A stretch of DNA of 64,000 nucleotides from Geomonas sp. RF6 (GTDB taxonomy: Bacteria > Desulfobacterota > Desulfuromonadia > Geobacterales > Geobacteraceae), in the NCBI RefSeq assembly GCF_021044625.1, contig NZ_CP087999.1:1195001-1259000 (forward strand), given 5' to 3'. Below the pieces are notes generated by a model that made no database searches, was not told where the DNA came from, and was given only the letters and a program-made list of their open reading frames with translations. Shown one piece after another: positions 1 to 8,884 of this stretch. The number at the start of each line of letters is the position of its first letter. Positions within the stretch are counted from its first letter, which is position 1. The position numbers and the translations under genes were made by a program.

Positions 1-1
1 G

Positions 2-28
2 GTGGAGCGCATCTACCGCGTCGTGTGA
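2..28 (+). CDS. C-terminal tail of a gene cut by the window edge
   Basis: An open frame runs in from the left edge and encodes VERIYRVV before a TGA at 26-28. It lies just ahead of a chemotaxis operon on the same strand, so it may be the end of another chemotaxis gene. Eight residues are too few to identify a family, and the frame could be open by chance. Confidence 0.3.
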   Translation: MERIYRVV

Positions 29-88
29 TCCCCCGGCGCCCCCTCGTGCGCGTGGCACGGCAGGGAACGCCCCCTACAGGAGCAAGGC

Positions 89-1363
89 ATGTACATCCAG
101 ATCGGGTATAAGTTCATCCTCGGCTTTCTCACCGTCGTCGCCGCCGTAGCGTTTGTTCCCGCCTGGGTGCAACGCCTCGGCTACCCCCCCGAGATCACCA
201 GCATCCTCTCCTACGTGGTGGCGCTCACACTGGGGCTCATCATGGGCTCCATCTTCACCAAGAGCTTCACGCGGAACATCTCGCTGCTGCGCGCCTCCAC
301 GGAAGCCATCAGCCAGGGTGACCTCACCAACGAGGTCGCCGTCTCCGGATCGCGCTTCCCCGACGAGACAAACGACATGGCCGCCTCGGTGAACCGGATG
401 CTGGAGAGCCTGAGAGGGCTGGTGCGCCAGATCCGCGAGACCTCCGAGCAGGTGTCCCGCTCCTCCCGCACCCTCTCCTCCTCCGCACTGGAGGTGAACG
501 GCTCGAGCGAGGAGATCGCCCAGGCGGTGGAGCAGATCTCCCGCGGCGCGGAGAGCCAGGCGGAGATGGTATCGAAGACCTCCAAGGTCATCCACGACAT
601 GGCGATCTCGGTGGACCTCGTCGCCCGCCGTGCGAAGGAGACCGCGAAGGCGGCCCGCGAGACGAGCGCCACCGCCCAGCGCGGCGGCGAGCTCGCCAGC
701 GATTCGCTGGAGCGGATGAAGAGCTTCTTTGACAGCGTCGAGCTCATCAGCATGCAGTTCATGGATCTGAACGCGAAGCTGCAGCAGGTCGGAAAGATCG
801 CGGACTTCATCGTGGACATCGCCCGGCAGACGAACCTCCTCGCGCTGAACGCCTCCATCGAGGCGGCTCGCGCCGGCGAGAACGGCAGGGGATTCGGGGT
901 CGTCGCGGAAGAGGTCAGAAAGCTCGCAGACGGCAGCGCGAAATCCGCCACGGACATCGTGGAGCTCATCGACGTCGTGAAGGTGGAGAGCCAGAGGCTG
1001 CAGGAGACGATCAACGAGAGCTCCCGCAACGTGAGGGCCGGAAAGCGCAACCTCGACACCACCGCCGCCTCATTCCAGGAGATACTGGGGGTGGTCACCG
1101 AGACGGAGAGGAAGGCAAACAGCATCGCCGACCTCTCCCAGATGCAGACCGACGGCGCGACCCGCATGGTGAGCATGGTGGACGAGATCGCGCGGGTGGC
1201 GGAGGACAACGCGGCCGCGACCGAGGAAGTCTCTGCCTCCACGGAGCAGCAGTCCGCAGCGATGCACGAGATGGTGTACGCCACAAAGGAGCTCTCGCAG
1301 CTCGCAGACGAGCTCCTGCAGTCGGTGGAGAAGTTCCGCATCGGCACCGACGGGACCGCCTGA
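89..1363 (+). CDS. Methyl-accepting chemotaxis protein without a periplasmic sensor domain
   Basis: This 424-residue transducer should relay a signal to CheA/CheW. Two hydrophobic segments lie close together (about residues 7-28 and 36-58), separated by only a few residues, so there is almost no periplasmic domain. A HAMP region follows (about 58-110), then a long helical signalling domain whose conserved hairpin tip ([29 protein letters not shown]) lies around residues 240-290. An AGGAG precedes the ATG by 8 nt. The stop overlaps the cheW start by one base (TGATG). Because no ligand-binding domain is visible, input probably comes through the membrane, the HAMP region or a partner. Family assignment is firm; the stimulus is unknown. 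Confidence 0.95.
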   Translation: MYIQIGYKFILGFLTVVAAVAFVPAWVQRLGYPPEITSILSYVVALTLGLIMGSIFTKSFTRNISLLRASTEAISQGDLTNEVAVSGSRFPDETNDMAASVNRMLESLRGLVRQIRETSEQVSRSSRTLSSSALEVNGSSEEIAQAVEQISRGAESQAEMVSKTSKVIHDMAISVDLVARRAKETAKAARETSATAQRGGELASDSLERMKSFFDSVELISMQFMDLNAKLQQVGKIADFIVDIARQTNLLALNASIEAARAGENGRGFGVVAEEVRKLADGSAKSATDIVELIDVVKVESQRLQETINESSRNVRAGKRNLDTTAASFQEILGVVTETERKANSIADLSQMQTDGATRMVSMVDEIARVAEDNAAATEEVSASTEQQSAAMHEMVYATKELSQLADELLQSVEKFRIGTDGTA

Positions 1364-1812
1364 TGCCCCGGCGCTTCCTCACCTTCCATGCGGGCGGCGA
1401 GCGCTACGCCCTGGAGCTTTCCGACGTGGCGGAGGTGACGGAGCCGCGGCAGACCTTCCCGCTCCCGGTGGCGCCGGAGTACTTCGCCGGGATCTTCAAT
1501 TCCCACGGGACCCTCACCGCGGTCGTCGATCTTTCCCGCTACCTCGGGCGCGGCGGCCGTGCCGCGGAGGGGAAGTTTCTCCTGCTGGACAAAAGGCTCG
1601 CAAGCCTGGCGCTCTGGGTGGACGAGGTGGGGGCGATCGTGAGGGAGGACCCCTCCCTGTCACGGGAACCCGCCGAAGACCCTCTCCTGGAGGCGCTCCT
1701 TCAGACAGAGGACGGGGCGGTGAAGCTCATCCGGATCGAGGCTCTGCTGGCCCTCCTGGAGGAGGGGGTGGCGGCGGCCGCGCCGGAGCAGAACCACAAC
1801 CACAACAGTTGA
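1363..1812 (+). CDS. cheW: CheW-like chemotaxis adaptor
   Basis: A 149-residue cytoplasmic scaffold expected to couple the upstream receptor to the downstream CheA. It has a single CheW domain: the opening RRFLTFHAGGERYALELSDV matches the family's first beta strands, and the core GIFNSHGTLTAVVDLSRYLG matches the conserved region. The start ATG shares one base with the receptor stop, which implies translational coupling. The last ~15 residues are Ala-, Asn- and His-rich and look like a disordered tail. Confidence 0.9.
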   Translation: MPRRFLTFHAGGERYALELSDVAEVTEPRQTFPLPVAPEYFAGIFNSHGTLTAVVDLSRYLGRGGRAAEGKFLLLDKRLASLALWVDEVGAIVREDPSLSREPAEDPLLEALLQTEDGAVKLIRIEALLALLEEGVAAAAPEQNHNHNS

Positions 1813-1832
1813 ACGAATACCGGGAGGTAGCG

Positions 1833-2198
1833 GTGGCTGCCAAGGTCATGATAGTCGACGATTCACTCTTTATGAGGAAGATGCTGCGGGACATCGTGGA
1901 GAACGCGGGGTACCAGGTCGTAGCCGAAGCCGCCGACGGCGCCGAGGCTGTGGCCAAATTCTCCGAGATCCGCCCCGACCTCACCACCCTCGACATCGTC
2001 ATGCCGAACAAGACGGGGATAGAGGCGCTGCGGGAGATCATGGCGCTCGACCCCGCCGCGAAGGTGGTGATGGTCTCATCCCTCGGGCAGGAGAGCCAGA
2101 TCGCCGAGGCGAAGGCGGTCGGGGCAAAGTCCTTCGTGGTAAAGCCGTTCAGTGCCGAGGCGGTCGCCCGGGTCATCAGGGACGCCGCCGAGGGGTAA
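1833..2198 (+). CDS. cheY: CheY-type response regulator
   Basis: A single receiver domain of about 121 residues with no output domain, as in CheY. The acidic pair is D9/D10, the phospho-acceptor is D54 (TTLDIVMPNKTG), the switch serine is in MVSSLG and the conserved lysine is in VVKPF. I place the start at the GTG at 1833, which has GGGAGG five bases upstream and gives the usual CheY length. An in-frame TTG at 1809 would add eight residues and overlap the cheW stop. The expected role is to be phosphorylated by the CheA encoded next and to carry the signal to a motor or other target. Confidence 0.93.
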   Translation: MAAKVMIVDDSLFMRKMLRDIVENAGYQVVAEAADGAEAVAKFSEIRPDLTTLDIVMPNKTGIEALREIMALDPAAKVVMVSSLGQESQIAEAKAVGAKSFVVKPFSAEAVARVIRDAAEG

Positions 2199-2204
2199 CC
2201 AGCC

Positions 2205-3785
2205 ATGGACATGTCGCAGTACCGCACCCTCTTCATCACCGAGTCGCGCGAATACGTGAAGTCGATCGGTGAGATGGTGGTCGCCCTGGAAGAGGCGCCG
2301 CAGGACCGGGGGAAGATCGACGCCCTCTTCCGCGCCGCCCATTCCCTGAAAGGTATGGCCGCCTCCATGGACTACGCCCCGGTCGTTATGGTGGCGCACG
2401 CCATGGAGAACCTGATGGTGCGCGTCAGGGACGAGGGGCTGCCGTTCGACGCCGGGGTGGGGGACCTCCTCCTGGAGGGCGCCGACCTCATGGGGGGGAT
2501 GCTGCGCGACCTGGAAAAGGACAGCGAGATGCGCCCCGCCGGCGACCTCCCCCAGAGGCTCGCCGACTATACCGGCGGACCCGCTGCCCCCCCCCCCGCG
2601 CCGCAGGCGAAGGAAGAGCCCCCCCCCGAGGGCGCGGCGGAGCTCAGCACCGTGCGGGTGAGCACGGAGCTTCTGGACCGGCTCATCAACCTCACCGGCG
2701 AGCTCATCGCCAACAAGCACCGCCTCCTCACCGTGAGCGAGGAAGTCGCCTCCCCCCCCCTCTCCGAGGCGATCGGGGAGACCTCAAAGCTCCTGAGACG
2801 CCTGCACGACGACGTCATGCAGGTGCGGCTCATCCCCTTTGACGCCATCTGCGAGCGCTTCCAGCGCGCCATGCGCGACATCGCCAAGAAAAGCGGCAAG
2901 GAGGTCCACTTCGAACTGAGGGGGCGGGACATCTCCCTCGATCGCGGCATCCTGGAGCAGCTCATCGACCCCCTGAACCACCTCCTCAGAAACGCGGTGG
3001 ACCACGGGGTGGAGGGGAAAGAGGAGCGTCTCGCCGCGGGGAAGGCGGCACGCGGCGTCGTGACACTCTCGGTGCAGCGCGACCGGGAGCGGGTGGTGAT
3101 AACGGTGAGCGACGACGGCCGCGGCATCGACCCGGAGGCGTTGACCGCCAGCGCGCTGAAGAAGGGGCTCATCACGGCCGAAGAGGCGCAGCACCTCTCA
3201 CCGCGCCAGGCGCTCATGCTCTCTGTGATACCGGGATTCTCCACCGCGAAGCAGGTGACGGAACTTTCCGGGCGCGGCGTGGGGATGGACGTGGTGAACG
3301 CCTCCATCCAGAGGCTCGGCGGCACCCTCTCCATCGAATCGGAGCCGGGTGCCGGGTCGAAGATGACCCTCCTTTTGCCGATGACCATCGCCACCATCCA
3401 CGCGCTGGTGGTGACGTGCGGCGAGATGAAAGTGGCGATACCGGTGAACACCGTGCAGCGCACGGTGGAGCTGCACCGGGATGAGATCGAGACGATCGGG
3501 AAGCGCCAGGTTTTCTACCTCGGGGAGGAGCCGGTCCCCCTCCTCAGCCTGAACCGCTCGCTGGGGCTTCCGCTCGGACGCTTCCCGGACGGGATCGTCC
3601 CCCTTTTCGTGAGCGAGGCGAAGGGGCGGCGGGTGGGGCTCGTGGTGGACAGGCTCCTTGGGCAGGCCGAACTCTTCCTGAAGCCGCTGGGGAGGCCCCT
3701 CTCCAGGCTGAAAGGGGTGGCCGGCGGGGCCACGCTCGGTGACGGCGAAGTCATCACCGTACTCGACGTGGCGGATCTGTTGTAG
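2205..3785 (+). CDS. cheA: Chemotaxis histidine kinase CheA
   Basis: This 526-residue kinase autophosphorylates and passes phosphate to CheY. Domains in order: an HPt domain with the phosphorylated H46 in AAHSLKG; a Pro/Ala-rich linker (about 125-145); a dimerisation domain (LLDRLINLTGELIANKHRL); an HATPase domain with the N box HLLRNAVDHGVE near 260 and DDGRGID near 303; and a C-terminal CheW-like domain (about 395-526). No P2 CheY-binding domain is evident between HPt and dimerisation, so this is a short CheA. Six bases separate it from the cheY stop, and a GAGGGG lies before the ATG. Confidence 0.95.
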   Translation: MDMSQYRTLFITESREYVKSIGEMVVALEEAPQDRGKIDALFRAAHSLKGMAASMDYAPVVMVAHAMENLMVRVRDEGLPFDAGVGDLLLEGADLMGGMLRDLEKDSEMRPAGDLPQRLADYTGGPAAPPPAPQAKEEPPPEGAAELSTVRVSTELLDRLINLTGELIANKHRLLTVSEEVASPPLSEAIGETSKLLRRLHDDVMQVRLIPFDAICERFQRAMRDIAKKSGKEVHFELRGRDISLDRGILEQLIDPLNHLLRNAVDHGVEGKEERLAAGKAARGVVTLSVQRDRERVVITVSDDGRGIDPEALTASALKKGLITAEEAQHLSPRQALMLSVIPGFSTAKQVTELSGRGVGMDVVNASIQRLGGTLSIESEPGAGSKMTLLLPMTIATIHALVVTCGEMKVAIPVNTVQRTVELHRDEIETIGKRQVFYLGEEPVPLLSLNRSLGLPLGRFPDGIVPLFVSEAKGRRVGLVVDRLLGQAELFLKPLGRPLSRLKGVAGGATLGDGEVITVLDVADLL

Positions 3786-3813
3786 ATCGGGATACTGAAG
3801 GAGTGCCGCGGAC

Positions 3814-4404
3814 GTGAAAAGACCAGAGAAACCTTCACCGCTGGAACTCGATGCACTGGCTGAAACCGGTAACATCGGGATGGGGCACGCCGCGGTCGCG
3901 CTTTCCTCCATGATGAAGATGGAGGTCGTGCTCGAGGTCCCGAACCTCCGGATACTCGACCCGCGACTCATCGCCCCTCCCGTCGTGCCGGAGCAGGCGG
4001 TGGGGCTCTCCATGGAGATCTTCGGCGGGGTATGCGGATCCCTCCTCATTCTCCTGCCGCACCGTTACGCCCTCCAGATCCTCGGGAAGGGAGGGGGCGC
4101 CGCATCTTTCGTCGATGCGGATGTCGTCCCCCTCGTCGAGGGGGGCAGAGAGGTCGCGGCGGCCTACCTCCATGCGGTGGGGATGCTCCTCAATCTCCCC
4201 CTCTCCCCTTCGGAGCCCGTCTTCGAGTGCGCCGCAGCCGATGCCATCGCCGAGGCAGCGCTCGCGCGCGCCCTCGCCATAGATCCCCCCCTCATCATCC
4301 AGACAGTCTTCACCGTTCCCGACCTCCCGGGGGAAGGGAGGATACTCCTCATCCCCGGCGCCGCTGGGGTGGAGGCGATTCTCGGGGCGCTGGGGACGCG
4401 TTGA
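3814..4404 (+). CDS. cheC: CheC-family CheY-P phosphatase
   Basis: A 196-residue protein with the CheC/CheX/FliY phosphatase signature near its N terminus (LDALAETGNIGMGHAAVALS, containing the E-x2-N active pair). CheC normally has a second copy of this helix. Here the equivalent stretch around residue 110 reads EGGREVAAAYLHAV, so the catalytic Asn position appears to be Arg and only one site looks competent. It starts at a GTG with GGAG upstream and closes the operon. Its expected job is to dephosphorylate the CheY encoded two genes earlier. No CheD, CheR or CheB gene is visible here. Confidence 0.85.
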   Translation: MKRPEKPSPLELDALAETGNIGMGHAAVALSSMMKMEVVLEVPNLRILDPRLIAPPVVPEQAVGLSMEIFGGVCGSLLILLPHRYALQILGKGGGAASFVDADVVPLVEGGREVAAAYLHAVGMLLNLPLSPSEPVFECAAADAIAEAALARALAIDPPLIIQTVFTVPDLPGEGRILLIPGAAGVEAILGALGTR

Positions 4405-4422
4405 AAAGGGGTTGCGCCCTTT
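4405..4422 (+). terminator. Small hairpin after cheC
   Basis: AAAGGG (4405-4410) pairs with CCCTTT (4417-4422) around a six-base loop, starting at the cheC stop. The following T-run is short, so termination strength is doubtful. A very similar segment occurs at 16535-16580 (see findings). Confidence 0.35.
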
Positions 4423-4568
4423 ACTGAGTTATGGCAGAATCACCGGTCAGAATCGTGCGGTGTCAGTGCCGGGCACCCGGACCGACCGCCCTTTCCGACA
4501 GAATCAAGCAGTGCTTTACGAGGAGGCGACAGGGACCATGTCGCCTTTACACATTTTAAGGGGAGCCT

Positions 4569-5273
4569 ATGAGACGCTACGCTGTTTTGGCCCTGGCCCT
4601 GATCATCAACGCCCTCGCCGCAGCCACCTCCTTCGGGGCCGATCTGTCCCAGGTGGTGCGGGCACTCGAACAGGGGTACGGCAGCCTCAACGACCTTCAG
4701 GCCGACTTCAGCCAGAGAAGCACCCTCGCCACCATGAAGCGCGAGGAGAAGGGGGGGGGCGAGGTATTCATCAAGATGGCCCGCTCCGGCGCCATGTTCC
4801 GCTTCAACTACACGAAGCCGAAACAGCAGATCGTCTCCAACGGGAAGACGGTATGGTACTATCTCCCCGAAAACAAGCAGGTCATGGTGATGGAGGTCTC
4901 TCACCTCTTCGAGGGGGGGAACTCGGTGGCGCTCAACTACCTCACCGGGATGGGGCACATCTCCCGCGACTTCACCGCAGCCTTCGCCTCGCAGCCCCGC
5001 GACAAGAACGGGAACTACGTCCTCGATCTCACGCCGAAGAAACCGACACCGGCCATGACGAAGCTTCAGCTCACCGTGCAGGGGGAGGCGGTCGACCGCT
5101 TCGTGGCGGAAGGACGCGCCGGCGTCCCCTTCCCGATCGTCTCCAGCGTGGTGTACGACCAGATGGGGAACACCACCAGGATCGAGTTCAGCAAGGTGAA
5201 GACGAACCGCGGCGTCTCCTCGGAGAAGTTCACCTTCAAGATCCCGGCAGGGGTGGAAGTGGTGAAGAGATAG
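4569..5273 (+). CDS. lolA: Outer-membrane lipoprotein carrier protein LolA
   Basis: A 234-residue periplasmic chaperone that carries lipoproteins from the LolCDE complex to the outer membrane. The N terminus is a signal peptide (basic MRRY, then a hydrophobic stretch, likely cleaved near residue 23-24). The mature part follows the LolA pattern: the early helix LNDLQADFSQ, the strand GEVFIKMARSGAMFRFNY, and NGKTVWYYLPENKQV. AGGGG precedes the ATG. It stands alone, with a hairpin and T-run after it. Function is inferred from family; the fold signature is clear. Confidence 0.9.
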   Translation: MRRYAVLALALIINALAAATSFGADLSQVVRALEQGYGSLNDLQADFSQRSTLATMKREEKGGGEVFIKMARSGAMFRFNYTKPKQQIVSNGKTVWYYLPENKQVMVMEVSHLFEGGNSVALNYLTGMGHISRDFTAAFASQPRDKNGNYVLDLTPKKPTPAMTKLQLTVQGEAVDRFVAEGRAGVPFPIVSSVVYDQMGNTTRIEFSKVKTNRGVSSEKFTFKIPAGVEVVKR

Positions 5274-5307
5274 CATCCGCTCCGCGCGCGAGTCAGATTC
5301 CATAACA

Positions 5308-5361
5308 GGTTGAGGTTCCCGTTAAGGCGACAGTCTTAACCTCAACCTCAATTCTTTTTTT
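5308..5361 (+). terminator. Hairpin plus T-run between lolA and yajQ
   Basis: GGTTGAG (5308-5314) pairs with CTCAACC (5341-5347), and GTTAAG (5321-5326) with CTTAAC (5335-5340), leaving a small bulge. A run of seven T follows (5354-5360), ending just before the yajQ ribosome-binding site. It reads as the lolA terminator. Its position in the yajQ leader also allows attenuation. Confidence 0.6.
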
Positions 5362-5372
5362 CAGGAGGTATC

Positions 5373-5858
5373 ATGCCGTCATTCGACATCGTTTCAAAGG
5401 TGGACATGCAGGAAGTCGACAACGCCGTCAACCAGACGATCAAGGAGATCGCGCAGCGCTACGACTTCAAGGGGAGCAAGTCGGAGGTCACCATGGAGAA
5501 GGAGAGCATCAAGGTGCTGGCCGACGACGACTTCAAGCTGAAGGCGATCATTGAAATCCTGCAGTCGAAGTTCATAAAGCGGGGGATCTCCCCGAAGGCG
5601 CTGCAGATGGGGAAAGCGGAGGACGCCTCCGGCTCCATGGTGCGCCAGATCATCACGGTGCAGCAGGGGATCTCCAAGGAAAAGGCGAAGGAGATCGGCG
5701 CCGTCATAAAAGAGACGAAGCTGAAGGTGCAAAGCCAGATCCAGGACGACCAGGTGCGCGTCACCGGAAAGAACATAGACGACCTCCAGGACGTCATAAA
5801 GACCCTGAAGGGGAAGGACCTCGACATCGAGTTGCAGTTCGTCAACTTCAGGCAGTAA
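5373..5858 (+). CDS. yajQ: YajQ-family nucleotide-binding protein
   Basis: A 161-residue cytoplasmic protein of the UPF0234/YajQ family, some members of which bind cyclic di-GMP. The start [21 protein letters not shown], the [10 protein letters not shown] segment and the end [12 protein letters not shown] are family hallmarks, and the length is normal. TCAGGAGGT lies seven bases before the ATG, a strong ribosome-binding site. The family has two ferredoxin-like halves. The ligand and target here cannot be read from sequence. Confidence 0.93.
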   Translation: MPSFDIVSKVDMQEVDNAVNQTIKEIAQRYDFKGSKSEVTMEKESIKVLADDDFKLKAIIEILQSKFIKRGISPKALQMGKAEDASGSMVRQIITVQQGISKEKAKEIGAVIKETKLKVQSQIQDDQVRVTGKNIDDLQDVIKTLKGKDLDIELQFVNFRQ

Positions 5859-5909
5859 ACCGTGCAACACCGGGCGGCCGACGGGCACGCCCGCCAGAAG
5901 GGGAATTAT

Positions 5910-7256
5910 TTGAGCGAAAATATCATTCAGAAAGTGAGCTTGGTAAGCCTCGGCTGCCCGAAGAACCTGGTGGACGCCGAGATCATGCTGGGCAGCCTCA
6001 CCCAGGTCGGCTACCAGGTCACCACCGACGAGAAAGAGGCGGACGTCATCATCGTCAACACCTGCTCCTTCATAAAGGAAGCGAAGCAGGAGAGCGTAGA
6101 CACCATCCTCGATCTCGCCGACCGCAAGCACGACGCTCGCTGCCAGCTCCTCATCGTCAGCGGGTGCCTCCCGCAGCGCTACCAGACGGAGCTCGCGAAG
6201 GAGCTGCCGGAGGTGGACATCTTCATCGGCACCGGCGACTACCCGCGCATCGCCGAGATCATCGCCGAGCACCGCTCCACCGGCGAGCAGCTGTGCTACA
6301 CCGGGAACCCGGAGTTCATCTACGACGACCAGCTGCCGCGCCTCCCCTCCTCCCCGTACTACACCGCGTACCTGAAGATCGCGGAAGGGTGCTCCAACCG
6401 CTGCGCCTACTGCATCATCCCGACCCTGCGCGGCGGCTTCCGCTCCCGCCCCATCGAGAGCCTGCTGGCCGAGGCACGCCAGCTTGTGGCGGGCGGGGTG
6501 AAGGAGCTGAACCTCATCGCCCAGGACATCACCGCCTACGGCAAGGACCTCCCGGAGGCCCCGACGCTGGAGGAGCTCATCAAGGAGCTTGCGGCGATGG
6601 AGGAAATCCGCTGGATCAGGCTACTGTACGCCTATCCGGACGGGGTCACCGACTCCCTCATCGAGCTCATCAAGAACGAGCCGAAGGTGTGCAAGTACAT
6701 CGACCTGCCGATCCAGCACATCAGCGACCCGGTCCTGAAGAGGATGGGTCGCAGAAGCGGGGAGGGGGAGATCCGCGAGCTCATCGCGAAGTTAAGGAGG
6801 GAGATCCCCGATCTGGCCATCCGCACCTCCCTCATCGTCGGCTTCCCCGGGGAAACGGTGGAGGACTTCAAGAAGCTCCTCAACTTCGTTGAGGAGACCC
6901 GCTTTGACCGGCTGGGGGTCTTCTGCTACTCGCGCGAGGAGGGAACCCCCGCCGCCGAGATGCCGGACCAGATATCGGAGCGGGTGAAAAGGGAGCGTCA
7001 CAAGAAATTGATGCGCACACAGGCGCGTCTTTCCTTTAAGAGGAACAGAGAACTGGTAAACTCCATCGAAGAGGTTCTTGTCGAGGGGTACAGCGAAGAG
7101 ACAGAGCTCCTGCTCAAAGGGCGCTCTTCCCGACAGGCTCCTGACATAGACGGACAGGTGTATATCACCGCCGGAAACGCCAACATCGGAGACCTTGTAA
7201 AGCTGAAAGTTACTGATTCCTCTGACTACGATCTCATCGGCGAGATCATTACATGA
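5910..7256 (+). CDS. rimO: Ribosomal protein S12 methylthiotransferase RimO
   Basis: A radical-SAM enzyme that methylthiolates the conserved Asp of ribosomal protein S12. The N-terminal MTTase domain has its three cysteines in [16 protein letters not shown] and VSGCLP. The radical-SAM cluster is the CxxxCxxC in [12 protein letters not shown], and a C-terminal TRAM domain follows (ending near [10 protein letters not shown]). CPKNLVDAE separates RimO from MiaB. I place the start at the TTG at 5910, preceded by AAGGGG six bases upstream, giving 448 residues. An upstream in-frame GTG at 5862 would add 16 unconserved residues. It is on the same strand as yajQ but has no overlap with it. Confidence 0.95.
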   Translation: MSENIIQKVSLVSLGCPKNLVDAEIMLGSLTQVGYQVTTDEKEADVIIVNTCSFIKEAKQESVDTILDLADRKHDARCQLLIVSGCLPQRYQTELAKELPEVDIFIGTGDYPRIAEIIAEHRSTGEQLCYTGNPEFIYDDQLPRLPSSPYYTAYLKIAEGCSNRCAYCIIPTLRGGFRSRPIESLLAEARQLVAGGVKELNLIAQDITAYGKDLPEAPTLEELIKELAAMEEIRWIRLLYAYPDGVTDSLIELIKNEPKVCKYIDLPIQHISDPVLKRMGRRSGEGEIRELIAKLRREIPDLAIRTSLIVGFPGETVEDFKKLLNFVEETRFDRLGVFCYSREEGTPAAEMPDQISERVKRERHKKLMRTQARLSFKRNRELVNSIEEVLVEGYSEETELLLKGRSSRQAPDIDGQVYITAGNANIGDLVKLKVTDSSDYDLIGEIIT

Positions 7257-7259
7257 ACC

Positions 7260-7287
7260 TTGACATGCCCCCCAATTGCTGTATTAT
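7260..7287 (+). promoter_or_regulatory. Sigma-70-type promoter for the DksA-like gene
   Basis: TTGACA at 7260-7265 and TATTAT at 7282-7287 are separated by 16 bases. The site begins a few bases after the rimO stop and lies in the first copy of a tandem repeat. The second copy carries a weaker version, GTGACA-15-TATCAG. Confidence 0.65.
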
Positions 7288-7347
7288 TGCGTCGCTTTAA
7301 GGGGTGACATGCCCCCGATTCCTGTATCAGAGCGTCGCTGTATGGGG
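7261..7347 (+). repeat. Tandem duplication of the promoter segment, 44 + 43 bp
   Basis: Copy 1 is 7261-7304 and copy 2 is 7305-7347, directly abutting. Both run from TGACATGCCCCC through a GCGTCGCT core to a terminal GGGG. They differ by one C in the C-run and about ten substitutions, several in the -10 region. It reads as a promoter duplication in which the second copy has decayed. Confidence 0.75.
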
Positions 7348-7373
7348 ACAGTCAAAAACGGAGTGGATTTTAC

Positions 7374-7793
7374 ATGACAGAAAAACCGGAAGAATTGAAA
7401 TCAATGCTCCTGAAGATGAAAGAAGAGACTCTTCAGGAGATCAACAAAGCGTTGAAGTCCGGCTCGGACCTCCCCGTGAACGAGCCGAGCGGCGACATCT
7501 ACGACCAGGCCTCGAGCGAGCGGGACAGGGAGCTCGGGCTCCTTCTGGGGGACCGGGAGCGTGAGAAGCTGAGAAACATAGATGAAGCGCTGCTTCGTCT
7601 CGAAGAAGGGGAATACGGCATCTGCGAGGAGTGCGAGGAAGAGATCCCGATGGGTCGGCTGAAGATCGTCCCCTTTGCGCGTCACTGCGTGAAGTGCAAG
7701 GCCGATCTGGAGAAGCAGCAGGCCCAGACGCGACGCTTCGAAGAGGACCGCGCCTACCGGGAGATTGCGCTGGGAGAAGAAGAGGAAGCGTAG
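7374..7793 (+). CDS. DksA/TraR-family zinc-finger protein
   Basis: A 139-residue protein of the DksA family, which binds the RNA polymerase secondary channel and modulates promoters with ppGpp. The N-terminal half is a coiled coil. The C-terminal half holds a four-cysteine zinc finger, CEEC...CVKC (about residues 84-108), in the pattern YGICEECEEEIPMGRLKIVP. The tip carries a DQASSERDREL segment like the acidic DksA tip. GGAG lies 12 bases before the ATG. Several DksA-like paralogues are common in this group, so whether this is the main DksA cannot be told. Confidence 0.88.
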   Translation: MTEKPEELKSMLLKMKEETLQEINKALKSGSDLPVNEPSGDIYDQASSERDRELGLLLGDREREKLRNIDEALLRLEEGEYGICEECEEEIPMGRLKIVPFARHCVKCKADLEKQQAQTRRFEEDRAYREIALGEEEEA

Positions 7794-7813
7794 TCACCGA
7801 AAGGTCAGATACG

Positions 7814-7848
7814 AAAAAAGGGACGGCAGATATGCCGTCCCTTTTTTG
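7814..7848. terminator. Bidirectional intrinsic terminator
   Basis: GGGACGGCA (7820-7828) pairs perfectly with TGCCGTCCC (7833-7841) around a four-base loop, with A6 before and T6 after. It serves the DksA-like gene on the plus strand and the 4Fe-4S gene on the minus strand. Confidence 0.92.
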
Positions 7849-7865
7849 TTGCTCTCCCTCACGTC

Positions 7866-8861
7866 CTAGTGACTGAGGAAGGAGGCGATGTCTATAAGCC
7901 TGCGGTACTCCTCCACTCCGATGGAGGAATGCCAGTGCCCGGTGATCCTGCCGATCAGCGTCCCCCCCACAAAGAGTGCCACCACCATCACCGCGAAAGC
8001 CCTTCCACCTATCACACTTTTCCCGCCACAGCCTCGCAGTTGCAGCGCTTCGGGGACCGGGCAGCTGCTTACGCAGCGGAGGCAGCCGATACACTCCTCC
8101 GAGTGCACCCTCCCCTTGTGCATGACGTCGATGGCCGACGGACACGCTTTCGTGCACGCACCGCAGGAAACGCAGGAAGAGGCGCTCCGCTCGACCTTCA
8201 CCGGAGAAAGGTAAGACACGAGGCCGAGGAGGGCGCCGTAGGGGCAGACATAGCGGCAGAAAGGGTTCTTGAGGAAGAAGGAGAGCCCGACGAGCACCAG
8301 GACCACCACGAGGCCGGTTCCCGAGAGGTTCAGGAAGAAGTCGAGCATCTTCACGTCGGCAATCTTGTTGTAGTCGGAGGCAATGAATGCGGCGACCTGC
8401 TCTCCCGGCATGCCGAGCACGACGATGTACAGGAAGAAGACGAGCAGCAGGTACTTGAGCCCCCGGAGCACGATGTCGAGCCAGCGGGGGGGTGTGAAGG
8501 TCCGGCCGAGCCCGCGCTCGCCGCACTTCCAGGAGTACTCGCCGAGAGTCGCCACCGGGCAGATCCAGGAGCAGAACGATCTCTTGAGCAGGAGCGATAC
8601 CGCCACGATGGAGAGGAAGATCACCATGGCCGCGGGGTGGATGCTGTTGATCTCGCCGCTGGCAAGCCACCCCTTCAGGCTCACAAGGCCCGAGATCGGA
8701 AGGAACGCCTCCACTCCGTCGGGACGCGCCACGAGCGGTGTCGCGCCGCCGGAGCGGAAGTGGAGGACGAAGCGGTAAAACTGCGCCCCCAGGTAGAGGG
8801 AGAAAAAGAGAAACCCCGCCTGCACCGCCAGGCGCAGCCGCTGCACGTTCTTTTGCGTCAT
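7866..8861 (-). CDS. Membrane polyferredoxin (NapH/CcoG-like 4Fe-4S protein)
   Basis: A 331-residue inner-membrane electron-transfer protein. Five or so hydrophobic segments surround two CxxxCP motifs (CSWICPVATLGEY and CRYVCPYGALLGL), as in the NapH/MauN/CcoG group. Two classical 4Fe-4S motifs follow in a soluble domain: CVSCGACTKACP and CIGCLRCVSSCP. A last transmembrane segment lies near the C terminus. I choose the ATG at 8861, with GAGGAG seven bases upstream. A longer frame to 8954 adds 31 unlikely residues that cross a repeat. Likely role: passing electrons between the quinone pool and a partner not encoded beside it. The partner is unknown. Confidence 0.85.
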   Translation of the reverse strand: MTQKNVQRLRLAVQAGFLFFSLYLGAQFYRFVLHFRSGGATPLVARPDGVEAFLPISGLVSLKGWLASGEINSIHPAAMVIFLSIVAVSLLLKRSFCSWICPVATLGEYSWKCGERGLGRTFTPPRWLDIVLRGLKYLLLVFFLYIVVLGMPGEQVAAFIASDYNKIADVKMLDFFLNLSGTGLVVVLVLVGLSFFLKNPFCRYVCPYGALLGLVSYLSPVKVERSASSCVSCGACTKACPSAIDVMHKGRVHSEECIGCLRCVSSCPVPEALQLRGCGGKSVIGGRAFAVMVVALFVGGTLIGRITGHWHSSIGVEEYRRLIDIASFLSH

Positions 8862-8884
8862 GGAAAACTCCTCTAAGACCTGCC

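Noticed and set aside
52-70. Possible sigma-54 site TGGCAC before the MCP gene
   Set aside because: The downstream TTGC element is missing at the needed spacing.
4412-5305. A 297-residue plus-strand frame and a minus-strand counterpart across lolA
   Set aside because: Both overlap the well-supported lolA frame and give Arg/Gly/Pro-rich nonsense.
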